Shown piece after piece: positions 1 to 11,738 of a stretch of DNA of 64,000 bases. The translations under genes were made by a program, and so were the position numbers. Origin of the DNA: Spiroplasma_E sp902809815 (GTDB taxonomy: Bacteria > Bacillota_I > Bacilli_A > Mycoplasmatales > VBWQ01); NCBI RefSeq assembly GCF_964030925.1, contig NZ_OZ034992.1, forward strand, positions 62,001 through 126,000, read 5' to 3'. The notes under the pieces were generated by a model. It had not been told where the DNA came from. It did no database searches and saw only the letters and a program-made list of their open reading frames with translations. The first letter of the stretch is position 1. Each line of letters opens with the position of its first letter.

Positions 1-138
1 GCATTAGATTTAAGAAATAAATTAGTTAATAGATATGAGGGTATTGCAACTCCAAAACAACATGAATTAAGTAATAAATTAAATAAAAAAATTGATAATA
101 TTATTGAATTTATTTTAAAAAATGAAATAGGAAAATAA
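1..138 (+). CDS. C-terminal end of a tailed-phage protein (5' end outside window)
   Basis: An open frame runs from the first base to a TAA and encodes the last 45 residues (ALDLRN...NEIGK) of a charged, Lys/Asn-rich protein. It lies 23 bp upstream of a small phage gene and on the same strand as the scaffold and capsid genes, so it is probably part of the same late operon. The fragment is too short to assign a family. Confidence 0.5.
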   Translation, partial: ALDLRNKLVNRYEGIATPKQHELSNKLNKKIDNIIEFILKNEIGK

Positions 139-161
139 ATAGTTGAAAGGAAAATATTCAA

Positions 162-350
162 ATGAAAGAATTTTTACATGAATTAATAATTATTGGAACA
201 AGTGTTGGAACATTAATTTGCAGAGAAATTATTGTTTTATTAAAAAGATTTATCACAACTCCAAAACATGTTAGAGCAAATAACAAAATTATAAAACATC
301 AAAAAAAATTAGCAAAATTAAACGAAAAAATTAATAAAGGAGAAAAATAA
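162..350 (+). CDS. Small single-span membrane protein of tailed prophage
   Basis: This 62-residue protein has a hydrophobic segment at about residues 7-28, followed by a basic tail (KHQKKLAKLNEK). An AAAGGAAA ribosome binding site precedes the ATG. It sits in the phage late operon just before a 61-aa gene and the scaffold gene. Its size and topology would suit a holin or spanin-like function, but nothing in the sequence proves this. Confidence 0.6.
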   Translation: MKEFLHELIIIGTSVGTLICREIIVLLKRFITTPKHVRANNKIIKHQKKLAKLNEKINKGEK

Positions 351-351
351 T

Positions 352-537
352 ATGACAAAAATTGAATTTAATGAAAAATATAGAAAACAAGATATCAGTA
401 TTGATAGAGATTTTGATTTACATATTGATAATTGTTTTAAATTTTCTGATATTGATACATTAGAAAACGCAGTTAATGATTATAAAAAATTAATAAGTGA
501 AATGCCACAATTAGTTAAAGATTGATTATTGGGATAA
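352..537 (+). CDS. Small acidic phage protein, unknown function
   Basis: The 61-residue product (MTKIEFNEKYRK...VKDWLLG) starts 1 nt after the preceding stop and follows a good AAAGGAG site. One TGA is read as Trp near the C-terminus. There is no membrane segment. It lies between the small membrane protein and the scaffold in the phage late cluster. I do not recognise a family. Confidence 0.6.
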
Positions 538-554
538 GATTAGGAGAATGTTAA

Positions 555-929
555 ATGTTAGAAAATGAAAATAATGTTCAACAAACAACTGAACCTTTAA
601 ATGAAAATAATGCTCAACAAGAAATAGAAAATAAAGTTAATGAAGCAGAAAATAAGTTAAATAAACTTAATCAAGAAATTAAAGAAAAAGAAATGATTAA
701 TATATTTAAAAAATATCAAGTTAAAACTGAATTTTATGATTATTTAAAATTTAAAACAAATAATATAGAAAATTCAAAAATTGAAGAAACTATTAAAAAA
801 ATGATTAAAGAACAACCGGTATTTAAACAAACAATTAATACAGGTGGCAATAAACAAATAATTATTAATAATAAAACAAATGATAAAGAAAATTTTTTAA
901 TTAATTATAAAAAGAAAAATTATTTATAA
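555..929 (+). CDS. Putative capsid scaffolding protein
   Basis: This 124-aa, Glu/Asn/Lys-rich protein has a predicted coiled coil at about residues 22-50 (EIENKVNEAENKLNKLNQEI) and a low-complexity C-terminus. It ends 18 nt before the major capsid gene. A small, charged, coiled-coil protein directly upstream of the major capsid is the usual arrangement for a scaffold (GPO/DUF4355-like) in tailed phages. The call rests on position and composition, not on a motif. A TTAGGAG site precedes the ATG. Confidence 0.55.
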   Translation: MLENENNVQQTTEPLNENNAQQEIENKVNEAENKLNKLNQEIKEKEMINIFKKYQVKTEFYDYLKFKTNNIENSKIEETIKKMIKEQPVFKQTINTGGNKQIIINNKTNDKENFLINYKKKNYL

Positions 930-947
930 ACGAAAGGAAGAAATAAA

Positions 948-2132
948 ATGTCAGTACCATTTAATCAAAATTTAGACAATACAGAGAGATTAGTAGAAGC
1001 ACCAGAATTTATAGAGTTTTTTAAAATTTCAAATAGTCCATGGGCAAACTTTTTTCCTACTGAAATTGTTGACTCAGTAAATATTGAATTTATTGTTAAA
1101 AAACCAAAAAAACCGGAAGTAAAAATTATTGCTTGGGATGATAAAAGTAAAAGATATGAATTACCATATGTTGATACAGATAAAATTAGTAAAAAAATAA
1201 ATAAAAAATATCTTGCAGGAGAAATTATTGCAGATGTAGATTTAAAAGCAAATAATGGACAAAATTTATTAGATAGTATGCAATATGAAGTTGCAAATGA
1301 TTTAGCAGATAAATTAGCAATTGATGATACACAAGCAATTGCAAAATTTGCTACTAAAATCGATATTGAAGATACAACACCAGTAGGATATTTAAAATCA
1401 ATGTTATCTGCTTGAAATACTTTGTTTCAATTTAGAAACATTGCAAATAGTAAATTTTTTATTACTAATGGTCTTTATGATAGTTTAGTTTATTTAGCAG
1501 ATAATAAAGGTTTAATTACCGATAATCAGTTGGCACAACAATTACGTTTAAATGGAAATAATTTATATGTAAAAGGTGTATTATGTGAAATCGTTCTTGA
1601 TGACTATATGATTTTTACTAATGATAAAAATGAACAACAATTAATGACCTTTATTTTAGCAACACCAAGAGCGATGAAAAGATACATGATAGAAAATACA
1701 GTTATTTATGTAGATTTTATTAAAGATGATAAAGCAGGAAGAGCATATAAAGTTGCTGGTGAAGTTGTTGGAGAAGCAATACCATATATTTCTAATAATG
1801 AAACAACATCAAGATGAATGTTATGTGGAGTTATTAAAACAGAAAAAATTGACTTAAAAACTAAAATTACAGTTTTAACAACAAATATTACTGCAAATGT
1901 TAATAACAATAACAATGAATTAAATACAGAAATAAAAAGTACTAATGAACTTAAATCATTAAATCCAAATTTAACAAATCCAACTATTAAATATTTTAGT
2001 GATGCACAAGGAAAAATTAATGTAAGTAATCAAAAACAAAAAGCAGGTGACTTATATATAACTATTACTGCAAATGTTAATGATTTAAATTATAAAGGTT
2101 TAACAAATCCAATTAAAATAACTCTTAAATAA
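948..2132 (+). CDS. Major capsid protein with C-terminal surface-protein-like domain
   Basis: Reading two internal TGA codons as Trp gives 394 residues. Residues 1 to about 290 look like a HK97-fold major capsid: the N-terminal part aligns in character with phage coat proteins (LPYVDTDKISKKI, then QNLLDSMQYEVANDLADKLA), and the gene directly follows a scaffold-like gene. Residues from about 300 to the end form a separate domain (YFSDAQGK...AGDLYITITANVND) that resembles the repeated domain of the host surface-protein pseudogene at 39.8-40.8 kb. The capsid role is inferred from gene order, length and fold-like features. The extra domain probably decorates the capsid exterior. Confidence 0.65.
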
Positions 2133-2146
2133 AGGAAATTAATATC

Positions 2147-3865
2147 ATGCCAATTGGTACAACTAGTACAGCAATACTTTTAAACATAAATAAACCAAAA
2201 CATACTAGAACAAGTAACCAACAAGAAAATAAAAGTTTTTGATGAGAAATTTTAGAAATGATTGGTGTACAAGTTATAGCAGTAGCACTTGCTCCTTTTA
2301 CTGGTGGATTAAGTGAAAGTATAGCACTTGGATTAGGTGCAAGTGATTTTATTGCAAGTACTATTAATTTTGGTATTTATGCTACAACTGATTTTACTAT
2401 TAATCAAGTTTATGATTATTTAAAAGGAAATGTAACAAAATTAAATACTTTCTTAAATTTATTACCTGCATTTGCTGGACTTAATAAAATTAGTCGTGGT
2501 TATCGTACTACTAAATTTATTAAACTAGCACAAGAAACTAAAACATTAGAACAAGTTGGTATTAAAGAAGTCAAAAATTTACAAGAAGTTATTAGTCAAG
2601 TAAGTGGAAAAGAAATTTTAACAGATAAAATTATTGGTAATAAACGTTATTTAATGAATTATAGTTTTACTCCTAATCGTGAAACAGTATTACGAGATTT
2701 AGGTTATGTTGCTGAAAGACAATATAAAAATAATTTTCAAAAATTAGAAACACAAAAGTTAAAAGAACACTTATTATTACAAAATACATTAATAAAATTA
2801 AGTCCACAATTAACTCCTAAATTTAAAATTAAAGATATTGAAAAAGCAAATAACTTTTTAAAAAAATTTAATACTGATTTAAAAAAAGTACTATCTATGA
2901 ACCAACATGATTGATTAAATTTAGTTCATACAATACATTCAGAAAATAGATATGGAAAAACTTTAATTTTAGATTTACAAAAAATTCGTGCTAATTCTAT
3001 TAAATTTAATTTTAAAAATAATGTTATTCATCAACTTGTTTTAAAAGCAAATCAAAGTTTTAAATATTTTGATATTAGATTTTATTTAAAAAAAGGTTTA
3101 AATAAATTTTGAAAAGATACACCATATTTTGAAAAAATAAGAGAAAGTATATATAAATTACAAGAAAAATTTGAAAAGTTAGAAAAACAAGCATTTGAAA
3201 AAATTAATAAATTAAAAGAAAAAGTAACTGATTTATTTACTAGTGCAGAAAAAAGAGCAATTAAACATGCACAATTAATTCCATTAAATTCACCAGTATT
3301 TATGGGTTGTAAAATTCAACCTTTGTCATTAGATAAATGTGCAATTACCATTTATCATCGCAATCCTAAATATAAACCAATTACAGTTGTTGATAGTATT
3401 CTTAAAGCAAAAACTTTTGTTACTCAAATACATCCATTTCATTGATATCGTTGATATAGTGGTTGATACATTGGTTATGGAGTAAATCATAATAAATGAT
3501 TAAAAGCAATAGCATTTGCTCCGCCAGTTGTTCAAGAAGTAATTAAAGATAGTTTTAAAGTATATAGAGAAATATTTAGAATAATAAGAACTTATCATAA
3601 AGTAGTAAATGTTATTAATAATCCTATTGAAAATATTAACAAATCATTTAAAAATGTTGGTTTAAAATTTTCAGTAAATACTTTATTTGGTACTGGATTA
3701 TTACATCATTTAGAAAAGTTTGCATATAGTCAAGTTGTAGCAAAAAGTAAGAAAAAATTAAAAAAAGGCAAAAATAAAATACAAAAAGAAATTGAACATA
3801 TAACACATAAAAAAACAAAAAAACATACTCATCATTATAAACAAGCATTTTTTAAGGAATGATAA
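2147..3865 (+). CDS. Large phage-encoded protein with hydrophobic N-terminal region, unknown
   Basis: This 572-aa protein contains many TGA Trp codons and ends Glu-Trp-stop. The N-terminal part (residues about 38-110) is Gly/Ala-rich and hydrophobic (ALAPFTGGLSESIALGLGAS), like the membrane-active regions of ejection proteins or polymorphic toxins. Next comes a Lys-rich helical middle with coiled-coil potential (about residues 330-370). The C-terminal third is aromatic and His-rich (HPFHWYRWYSGWYIGYG) and ends in a strongly basic Lys/His tail. Its position between capsid and fibre genes suggests an internal ejection protein or an effector carried in the virion. No catalytic motif was recognised. 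Confidence 0.55.
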
Positions 3866-3868
3866 ATT

Positions 3869-6382
3869 ATGATTAATAAACTTTGAACTGATGTCAGTCT
3901 TGAAAATTATAATAACTGATATCCATTAACTGGAAAAATTACAGAAACACCACAGCAATATATAAAAACATGACCAAATGTTAATGATTGATTTAAAACT
4001 TTTGCTATTCGCGCGCAAAATGATATTAATGCTTATCTTGATTTTATTTTATCTAAATTTCCTTTTGATAGTTTTAAAGATGAATTAATTAAAGAAACAT
4101 TAAGAGATATGGTTTATGTTATGGTTGAACATTGAGTATTTAATCGTACACCAATTGAATTTAATGTTGATGCTACTATTCAATTTAATAATGGTACTCA
4201 ATTTAGTGCAAATAGTACTCCTACGATTAATGTTTGAGATTTAGCACCTAGTAGAATGAAAATATGAGCAAGATTAACAGAATTAAAACAAATATTTTCA
4301 AGTTATAATGATGATGAAATAGATGTTGAAAAAATTGACTTAAAAGCATTTTATACTAGAAATCAAGTTGATGAATTAATTGAACAACAAAAAGAATTTA
4401 CATTATTAAAACAAATTAAATTATATGATGATTTAGTTGATGATAATGAAAATGAAATATATAGAGGTCCTGTTAGTAAATTTGTTAATAAAGGTTATGT
4501 AGCAACTGATTATGATAAAGAAACTGAAACAATGATTTTAGATTGACCTGATGAAATTGGAACATTACCACCCGAAGCATTACAAAATAATCCACAAATT
4601 GGTGATTATACACATGCACCAACTTGTGATTTTTCTGCTAAACAACAAAAACGAATTACTACAAATGAAAATGAAATTACCAAATTAAATAATGAATTAA
4701 TTAAAGCAAATGAAAATATTAATGATGTTAAAAATAATTGATTTAATATTGAAACTAGTCCTTTATGAAAGAAAGTTAAAAATGAAAATATTAAAACAGA
4801 TACATGATATATCATTGATTGAACATATTATTTTATCGATAGTAAACAACTTATTATAAGTAATAATAAATTAACTAAATCTAATATCAGAATTACTAAT
4901 GATCAAATAGAACAAAAGCAAATAATAATTGAAAATATTGATGTTAATATTGATAAAGTAACATTATTATATGATGTTGATTTAATAAAGTTTATTGCTA
5001 CTAATAGCACAAAAAAATATACACCAATAATTCATAATATATATCAATATCAAGGAACTGGTACACCAATTGAATTTATAGCAGAAGATAGTATTGATAA
5101 TGATTATTATACAAAGCAAGAAACTAATGACTTATTAAATAAAAAACAAGATAAATTAATTGCTGGTGAAAATATTAAAATTGAAAATAATGTTATTAGT
5201 ACTACTAGTAGTGGTGGTGAATCATTATGAGAAGTTAATAAAGATAATCCTAATTTTATTAATTCAAAAGATGATAAAGGTATTAGTGCTAATAATAAAA
5301 GAATTATTGATGTTGGAACACCTACTTTTGAAACTGATGCAACTAACAAAGAATATGTTGATAATAAAATACCAGATTTAACTAATTATTATAAAAAATC
5401 TGTTTTTATGAAAGGATATTTTACATATAAAGATGATAGAGACCAATTATGAATAAATGATAGTTCAAATAGTTCTCTTGCTATCTCATTATTGCTTAAT
5501 AATACTTATGGAAGATTAGAAACTAATAATAAAAATATTGTTAGTGCTATTAATGAAATAAATAAAAAACAAGTTAAAGAAAATTGAAAAGTAATAGGTA
5601 AAAGTATAAATAATCGTAAATATGGTGATTTTAATCTTGCTTTTAATACTCTTTATAGAGTAATTATTACATGGGAATCTCCACCATTTCATCAAGTAAA
5701 TACAAGAATAACAGTAGAATTTAAAACAGGTAATTATTTAGGTGGAAATCATGGAATTAAAATATTTCTTACAAAAGGTTTAATTAATAATGAAGAATGT
5801 ATTTTATATTTACAATTATTAGATATTAATAAATGACAATTAATTTTAGAAGGTGGAAATGAAAAATATGCAAATATTTTTTCATTAGAAGAATTACAAA
5901 ATACAGTTAAAGTAGATATTATTCAACCTATAAAAATTACAAGTCATACTTTAAAAATAAATGAATTAAAAAATAATGAGATTAATATTGAATTACCAAA
6001 TACTCCAACACCAAGTCCAAGTGGTTCAAATTGAAAGGAAGTAGGAATATTAACAAGTGATAAAAAACAAATTGGTTATGAACTAATTCCTAATAAATTA
6101 TATAAGTTAACTTATAATAACACCGGCAATAAAGAACCTTATTATAGTTATGCACCAAAATTAGAAATTTTATTTAGACCGCAACCATTACCTTATCAAT
6201 TACCTTTTTCACCCACAATATGTTATCTTTTTGGAACTATTAAATTTAATTATGGTATAACTGGGGTAATTACTTATCAACACGTTCCTAATGATACCAA
6301 ATCAAGAAAAATTGTTGGTATTACTGCAAGTGATATATATAACACATCTGCTTTATATAAATTAGAAGAATTACAGGAATAA
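3869..6382 (+). CDS. Tail fibre / receptor-binding protein
   Basis: The product is 837 aa with many TGA Trp codons. The N-terminal ~130 residues resemble a virion-attachment region. The middle is Asn/Lys-rich and coiled. The segment around residues 430-500 has the fibre signature GTPTFETDATNKEYVDNK. A Pro-rich linker (NTPTPSPSG) then leads into a C-terminal globular tip. About 800 bp of shaft (5214-6045) is nearly identical to the fibre pseudogene at 49262-50073, whereas both ends differ. The last residues, KLEELQE, are shared by both genes. This is probably the adsorption protein of a short-tailed phage. Confidence 0.7.
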
Positions 6383-6386
6383 TATT

Positions 6387-6509
6387 ATGTTTTTTAAAAT
6401 TATAAAAATTATTTTAGGTTTAATTGGAGTTTTATTATCTTCTGCAGTTGCTGGTTTAATTATATTTATTATAGTAAAAATTGTATTAAAAATTAATCAA
6501 ATATTTTAA
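6387..6509 (+). CDS. Tiny hydrophobic membrane protein (holin candidate)
   Basis: The 40-residue product is almost entirely one membrane segment (MFFKIIKIILGLIGVLLSSA...IVLKINQIF). It starts 4 nt after the fibre gene stop, and its end is followed by the AAAGGTGG site of the portal gene, so translation is probably coupled. A single-span peptide inside a late phage operon could be a pinholin or a minor virion membrane protein. In a wall-less host a holin alone could affect lysis or egress. That role is inference only. Confidence 0.55.
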   Translation: MFFKIIKIILGLIGVLLSSAVAGLIIFIIVKIVLKINQIF

Positions 6510-6526
6510 GAAAGGTGGTGAATATT

Positions 6527-7768
6527 ATGTTAGGTAGATTTTTTAGAAAAGATAAAAGTAATATTAGTGATAATCAAAATGAAAAAGTAAAATTTTTAAC
6601 TAATAAAAATAAAAGTACTCATGCTTCTATTTTAAATTATTTTGGTTTTAATGACTTTAACCATGAAACTTATTTCACTGATTTTGTAGCAGAAAATAAT
6701 GCTAATTTATATAATGCTCCATTAGAAATTAATAATGAAACTATTAAAAAATATTTAATTCAAGAAGAATTTTATAGAAAAAATTGAAATTCAATTTTTA
6801 AGTTAAGTAAATTAGGAATTAGCGGTTATTTAATTTATATTGCTAATGATGATTTATATTTTCAAGTAGTTGATATACAACAAAGAGTTTATGATATTAC
6901 TGGTAAATTAATTCAATGTACTATTTTTTATGATAATTATGAACAAAATGCACAAATGGTAAGATTATTTGAAATTTATACATTAAATAATGAACAAGTA
7001 ACTATTAATCGTGCAATTTATAGTATTAGTGATAATAAAAAACAATTTCCATTAGATTTTAAATCATATATTAATAACGCTAATTTAGAACAAGAACAAA
7101 CACTAAATATTAACTATATACCAATAGCAATTATGAGAAATAAAGCAAATGAACTAGCAGATTGTAATAAAGTAATGGATAAAATTAAAGCATTAGATGT
7201 TATTTATGAACAAATTGTTTTAGATACCATTTTAAATTCACCTAAATTTATATTTAGTCAAACTTATGGTAATGTTCAATCAACATTAGAAGAAGCAGTA
7301 AGAACATTAGTTACTAAAAATTACATATTTAAAAGTGGTGGAGATAATAATGAACAAAATGAAAATATCAATATGACAAATAGCAACTTTAAAGGTAAAA
7401 ACTTAACTGATATATACGATTGAAATGTTAATGAAATATTTAAACGTTGTGGTATTCATATACCAAGTCAAAAGAAATCTGCACAACAATCAGTTCCCGA
7501 AAGTACAGCTGTAAATATTTCAACCATTAATTATATTGAACAAAAATTATGGCAATTTAATATTGATATTCTTAAATTTATTCAAATATTAGTACGTTTA
7601 GATAAAGATTTATTAAATAGTAAAACATTTAATATTAATGATGAACAAGAAATTAATAACTTAACAGTTAAATTAAAATTATTTAATCCCGAAAATAACC
7701 AATTAATAGGAGAGAACAATGGAAAACAACAACAAACCACAAACGAAGTTTCCACAGAAACAAACTAA
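6527..7768 (+). CDS. Phage portal protein (putative)
   Basis: The 413-aa product starts at an ATG 9 nt after AAAGGTGG. The protein is mainly alpha/beta with a long helical region (about residues 190-280, ALDVIYEQIVLDTILNSPKF) and a Gln/Asn/Thr-rich C-terminal tail. These are features of portal (head-tail connector) proteins of short-tailed phages. Size and order (fibre, holin-like, portal, 674-aa protein) support this. Its 3' end overlaps the next gene by 50 nt in a different frame. A lower-collar or connector assignment is the main alternative. Confidence 0.5.
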
Positions 7769-9743
7769 ACTTAATCAAGCAGAAGTAGAAAATGATTATT
7801 TAATTGATAATATTCCTTATGATTTTACAAATATGATGAGTGCTACTAGTGACCCAGATATTAATAGAGCATACGATGAATTTAAAAAAAGAACAATTTA
7901 TATTTATGAAATTGAACGTTTATTTAAAAATAATGAAAATAATAGTTTAAGATTTTCAGCAAATACTATTAAAATTGGTTTTATTGATATTGATAAAGTA
8001 TTAAAAACTACTGCTGTTGAAACATCTGATTTTACTATGCAATTAAATCAAAGAGCAAGTACTAATATTAATGATAATACAATTGAATATAGTATGACTG
8101 ATATTAAAAATTTAATATTTCAAGAAATAAATTTACTAAATCAATTTAAATTATATGCAGTATCTATTAATGAACCATTAATTGAAAATAATATTGATAA
8201 TTTATATATCATTAATAACTATTCACAACCTTATCAAAATCCAAAAACAAGAAGTACTAAAAGCATTACTATTATTAAAATTAAAGATTTTAAAACAAGA
8301 GATGGTTATCCCATTATTATTAAATTACAAAAACCATTAGACAAAGATACCAAAGTAACTGGTTTAAAAATTAAAGCCCCTAGAAGCATGATTTTTGGCA
8401 ATATAAAGGTACTTGGTGAAGTTGACAATATGGAAGTATACCCAAAGTTATTTGTCAAGGATAAGATAGCATTTCCGCTGTTATCAATGCCTATTGAAAC
8501 TCAACCAAAAGTTAGAATATTACAACAGTGATTTAGTGAACAAATATTACCTTGAAATTTAGCAAAACAATTTATTGGACAAGAAAAATCAGTTTTAGAT
8601 TTAATTAAAATTAGTACTGGTACTGTAACAAGAAAAGAAGTTATTAATAATGCAAGAGTAACTGATACTTGACTAGGTTGAGAAATGGGTGCTGTTTGAG
8701 ATGGTAATTGACCATTAAAACACGAAATACATTTAGAAGATAAAAAAGTTTTATCTTATAGTAATGAAGGATGATATGTTTATCTTGCAACTAATAATAG
8801 ATTTAAAAGTATAGCAATTGAAATACAAGACGCACCAACTATTGATAGTTTACAACAACTTTTATTAGATATGCTAAGTTATACATATAACTATAATAGA
8901 AATTTTAATGGTGCTTTATACAATGACAAAGGAAAAGCAATAAATAAGATGGCAGAATTACGTGATACATTTTCAGGACAAAAACCCGATGAAATAATTA
9001 CTAACTTATTTAAACAATGGGAGTTTGAATATCCAAATTATATAAAATTATTGCAAATTAAAGTATTTAAACAAGTATTTATTATGTTATCAAAATATAT
9101 TTATTCATCATTATCAATTAATAAAGGATTAAACGATGATAATAAAATATTATTACCTTATTATTTCGAATTAAAATCAAGCCCAATAAAACCTACTAAA
9201 GATGATATTTGAAGATTTACAGATATAAAAGTAATATTAAAATCTGAATATTTTGATTTTACAGATATTAATAACATTAAATTAAAAAATAATGATATTA
9301 GCCAAAATCAATTATTAAAATTAGATGATAATCAATTTAATTGATTATCTATAACTAATGAACTTGAAAGTAATAATATTCCGTCATTAATTCCTGCTGA
9401 TTGAACATTAGGTAATGGTGAGTATGGAAAGTATTTTACAAGAGCAATTATTAGTAACAATAAAATTGAAAATGCTTTAAATTTATACGGTTCAAATAAA
9501 TCTCAATTATTTTCTAAATTAGAATTTTATAAAGAAATTTCACAAATTGATAATAATAATGAATTTGAATTACAAATTGAAAATCCAATTAATAACTTAA
9601 ATCGAATTGAAATTAGTGGTATATTTGGTGCTGGTAAGTATGAATTAATTTTAATAACTGATAAACAAGAGATTAATTTAAAAAATATTAATTTATTTGA
9701 TAAATATAACGAAAATATTTCTTATATAAATATAGAAATTTAA
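7719..9743 (+). CDS. Large phage structural protein (tail/collar candidate)
   Basis: The 674-aa product has a good AGGAG site and a Gln/Lys/Asn-rich N-terminus encoded within the 3' end of the portal gene. Trp-rich motifs around residue 320 (DTWLGWEMGAVWDGNWP) and a beta-rich C-terminus suggest a structural role, perhaps collar or distal tail. It has no membrane segment or signal peptide. Its stop codon overlaps the stop of the convergent gene on the other strand. I do not recognise a named family. Confidence 0.5.
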
Positions 9744-10090
9744 TTATCAAAATATCCATCTGGATAAATGCCATCTCATTTTATGTCATAATCAAGAATT
9801 TGTTTAACACTAAAATATAAATGTATTTTATGTTCATCATTTGTTTCATGTGACCATATTGTTGTTCCAGCCCCCCCCCAGTAGACTGTATAGTCATGTC
9901 CTAAATATGATTTATAATTATAAGTTTTATAATATGACATTATACTTAATAAAAGTGCAGTTATAACAGCAGTTCATAATATTATTTTTTTATAATTTGT
10001 TTTAATTCATTTTTTAAAATTATTTATTTCTTTTCCTTTTTCTTCTTTTTTATTTTCTACATCTTTTATTAGTTCTTTGTTATCTTGCAT
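9740..10090 (-). CDS. Single-span membrane protein containing a G9 homopolymer
   Basis: Reading TGA as Trp gives 116 aa: a charged cytoplasmic N-terminus, one membrane segment (about residues 38-55, IILWTAVITALLLSIMSYY), then an external domain with WGGAGTTIW and DGIYPDGYF. The Trp-Gly-Gly-Ala stretch is encoded by nine consecutive G on the coding strand, which is extraordinary in this AT-rich DNA and is in frame in this copy. Strand change and convergent overlap with the phage gene suggest an independent moron-type gene, perhaps surface exposed. Function unknown. Confidence 0.65.
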
Positions 10091-10386
10091 TTTAATTCTC
10101 CTTATTTCTTAATTTTACTTTTAAATTGTACTATTTTTGATTATTTTTACAAGTATGCTTTTAAATGCAAAATAACGCCTAAATTAAAGGCATTTATTTT
10201 ATGATACCTATACTATTAATTATATTGAAATTGTTTATTATATTTTAAATATGAAAGTGGTTTTTTAAATATTTTTTATTTTATTTAAAATTACACTTAT
10301 ATATTTATATAATAATTAAGTAAATTAATTTTTTAAATATATTTACAAAAAATTTAGATTTTTTTAAAATAGTTAGGAGAAAAAAT

Positions 10387-11505
10387 ATGAGTTTTAATTA
10401 TTTATGAACTTTAAAAGAAGCAACAAAAAGAATGTATCAATCATTTAGAGATGATATAAAAAATCAATGAGAAAAAACAGATTGAAGAATATTAAAAGAA
10501 AGAGATAGAAAATATATTCCAGTTAAAATTAAAGAAAGAACTAGAAATACTATCAATGGTCTTGTTACTTATAAATGTCGTGATTATAAATATTATGATG
10601 AACAATTAAAAAAATGAGTAAGAGTTTGTTTATTAGATGAAGAATTAGAATTACCTAAATATAAAAGAACTTGTCAGGATATCAAAAATAATGTTATTGA
10701 ACATTTTGCTGATGGAAAAAGATATGTTGATATTTTACATACTATGAAGCAAACAAAATTTAGTACAACAAGTATTAGTAGATTATTTCAAGAATATCAA
10801 GTTAATAAATTAGATGTTCCTAAAATAAAATTAGAACCAAATCAATTTATTTATATTAGTATTGATGATGGACATCGAAAATTTTGAAAATTTAAACGCA
10901 ATTCTGGTAAATATTCAATGCGTTTAGTATTATTTTGTACAGATAATGTTAATCATAAATTAGTTAATAAAAGAGCAGATGTAATAATAAGACCAACAAA
11001 AACGGCAATTGGTGTTAAAAAAACTGCTGAATTTATCAAAGAACAAGGAAATAGATTTTTTGAAAATTTTGACCAAGCAAAAATTATTATTTGTGGAGAT
11101 AGTGCAGGATGAATTAAAGAAGTTGCTGATTATTTAGGTGCAAGTTTTGTTTTAGATAAATTCCATTTAGTTAAAAAATTATATGTTGGAATAATCGCTG
11201 GAAATAAAGGAAAATATTGAGATGAATATAAGATTTGTAGAAATTTTATTGAAAATGGTCAATATGATGAGTTAATAAAATATATGAATGAAATATTAAA
11301 AAACCATAAAAAATTAAAAAAACAATATTTTAAAAATAATAAAGAAGGTATTAAAAATCAAGGTGCAAAGTGAAATATTGGTTGTTTTACAGAAGGTAAT
11401 ATTTGACATATTTTAAAAGAAATGCTTGGCAATAGAACTTATAACATAAATATTTATATTAAAATGGTTATTTTTAAATGTAATCAAATAAATTTAAAAA
11501 CATAA
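10387..11505 (+). CDS. ISLre2/UPF0236-family transposase
   Basis: This 372-aa protein has a GTTAGGAG ribosome binding site. The recognisable core is YISIDDGHRKFWKFKR followed by ICGDSAGWIKEVADYL and LDKFHLVKKL, the spacing of acidic residues and DxFH seen in UPF0236/ISLre2 transposases. The N-terminal zinc/HTH-like part (ERDRKYIPVKIKERTRNT) precedes it. It looks full length compared with the 391-aa relative at 52920-54095. I could not define its terminal repeats. It separates the phage block from the repeat-protein pseudogene. Confidence 0.8.
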
Positions 11506-11738
11506 CTTAATTAATTTTTTTTATTAAAATTTTAAAAACTTATTAAATTAAAAGTTAATAAGAATTTTTGTTTTATATAAATATTAAATTTTATTAATGA
11601 TTTTTTTAATATTTGTATTTTAATTGTAATTCATTTAATTTAGTAGTAAGATGTATTTACAATTGCATATAATTACAATTATTTCTTGTCTATAATTTAA
11701 AAGAAATGTTTAAAAAGTAATTATATCCTCCGTTTTTG

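Noticed and set aside
1413..1415. TGA codons as stops that would split the capsid and most other genes
   Set aside because: Conserved proteins (EF-Tu, EF-G, S7, ParB, P-type ATPase) need TGA as Trp, so TGA is sense here.
5160..5381. Leu/Ile-rich plus-strand frame inside the fibre gene
   Set aside because: Out-of-frame shadow with biased composition; the fibre frame is the real one.
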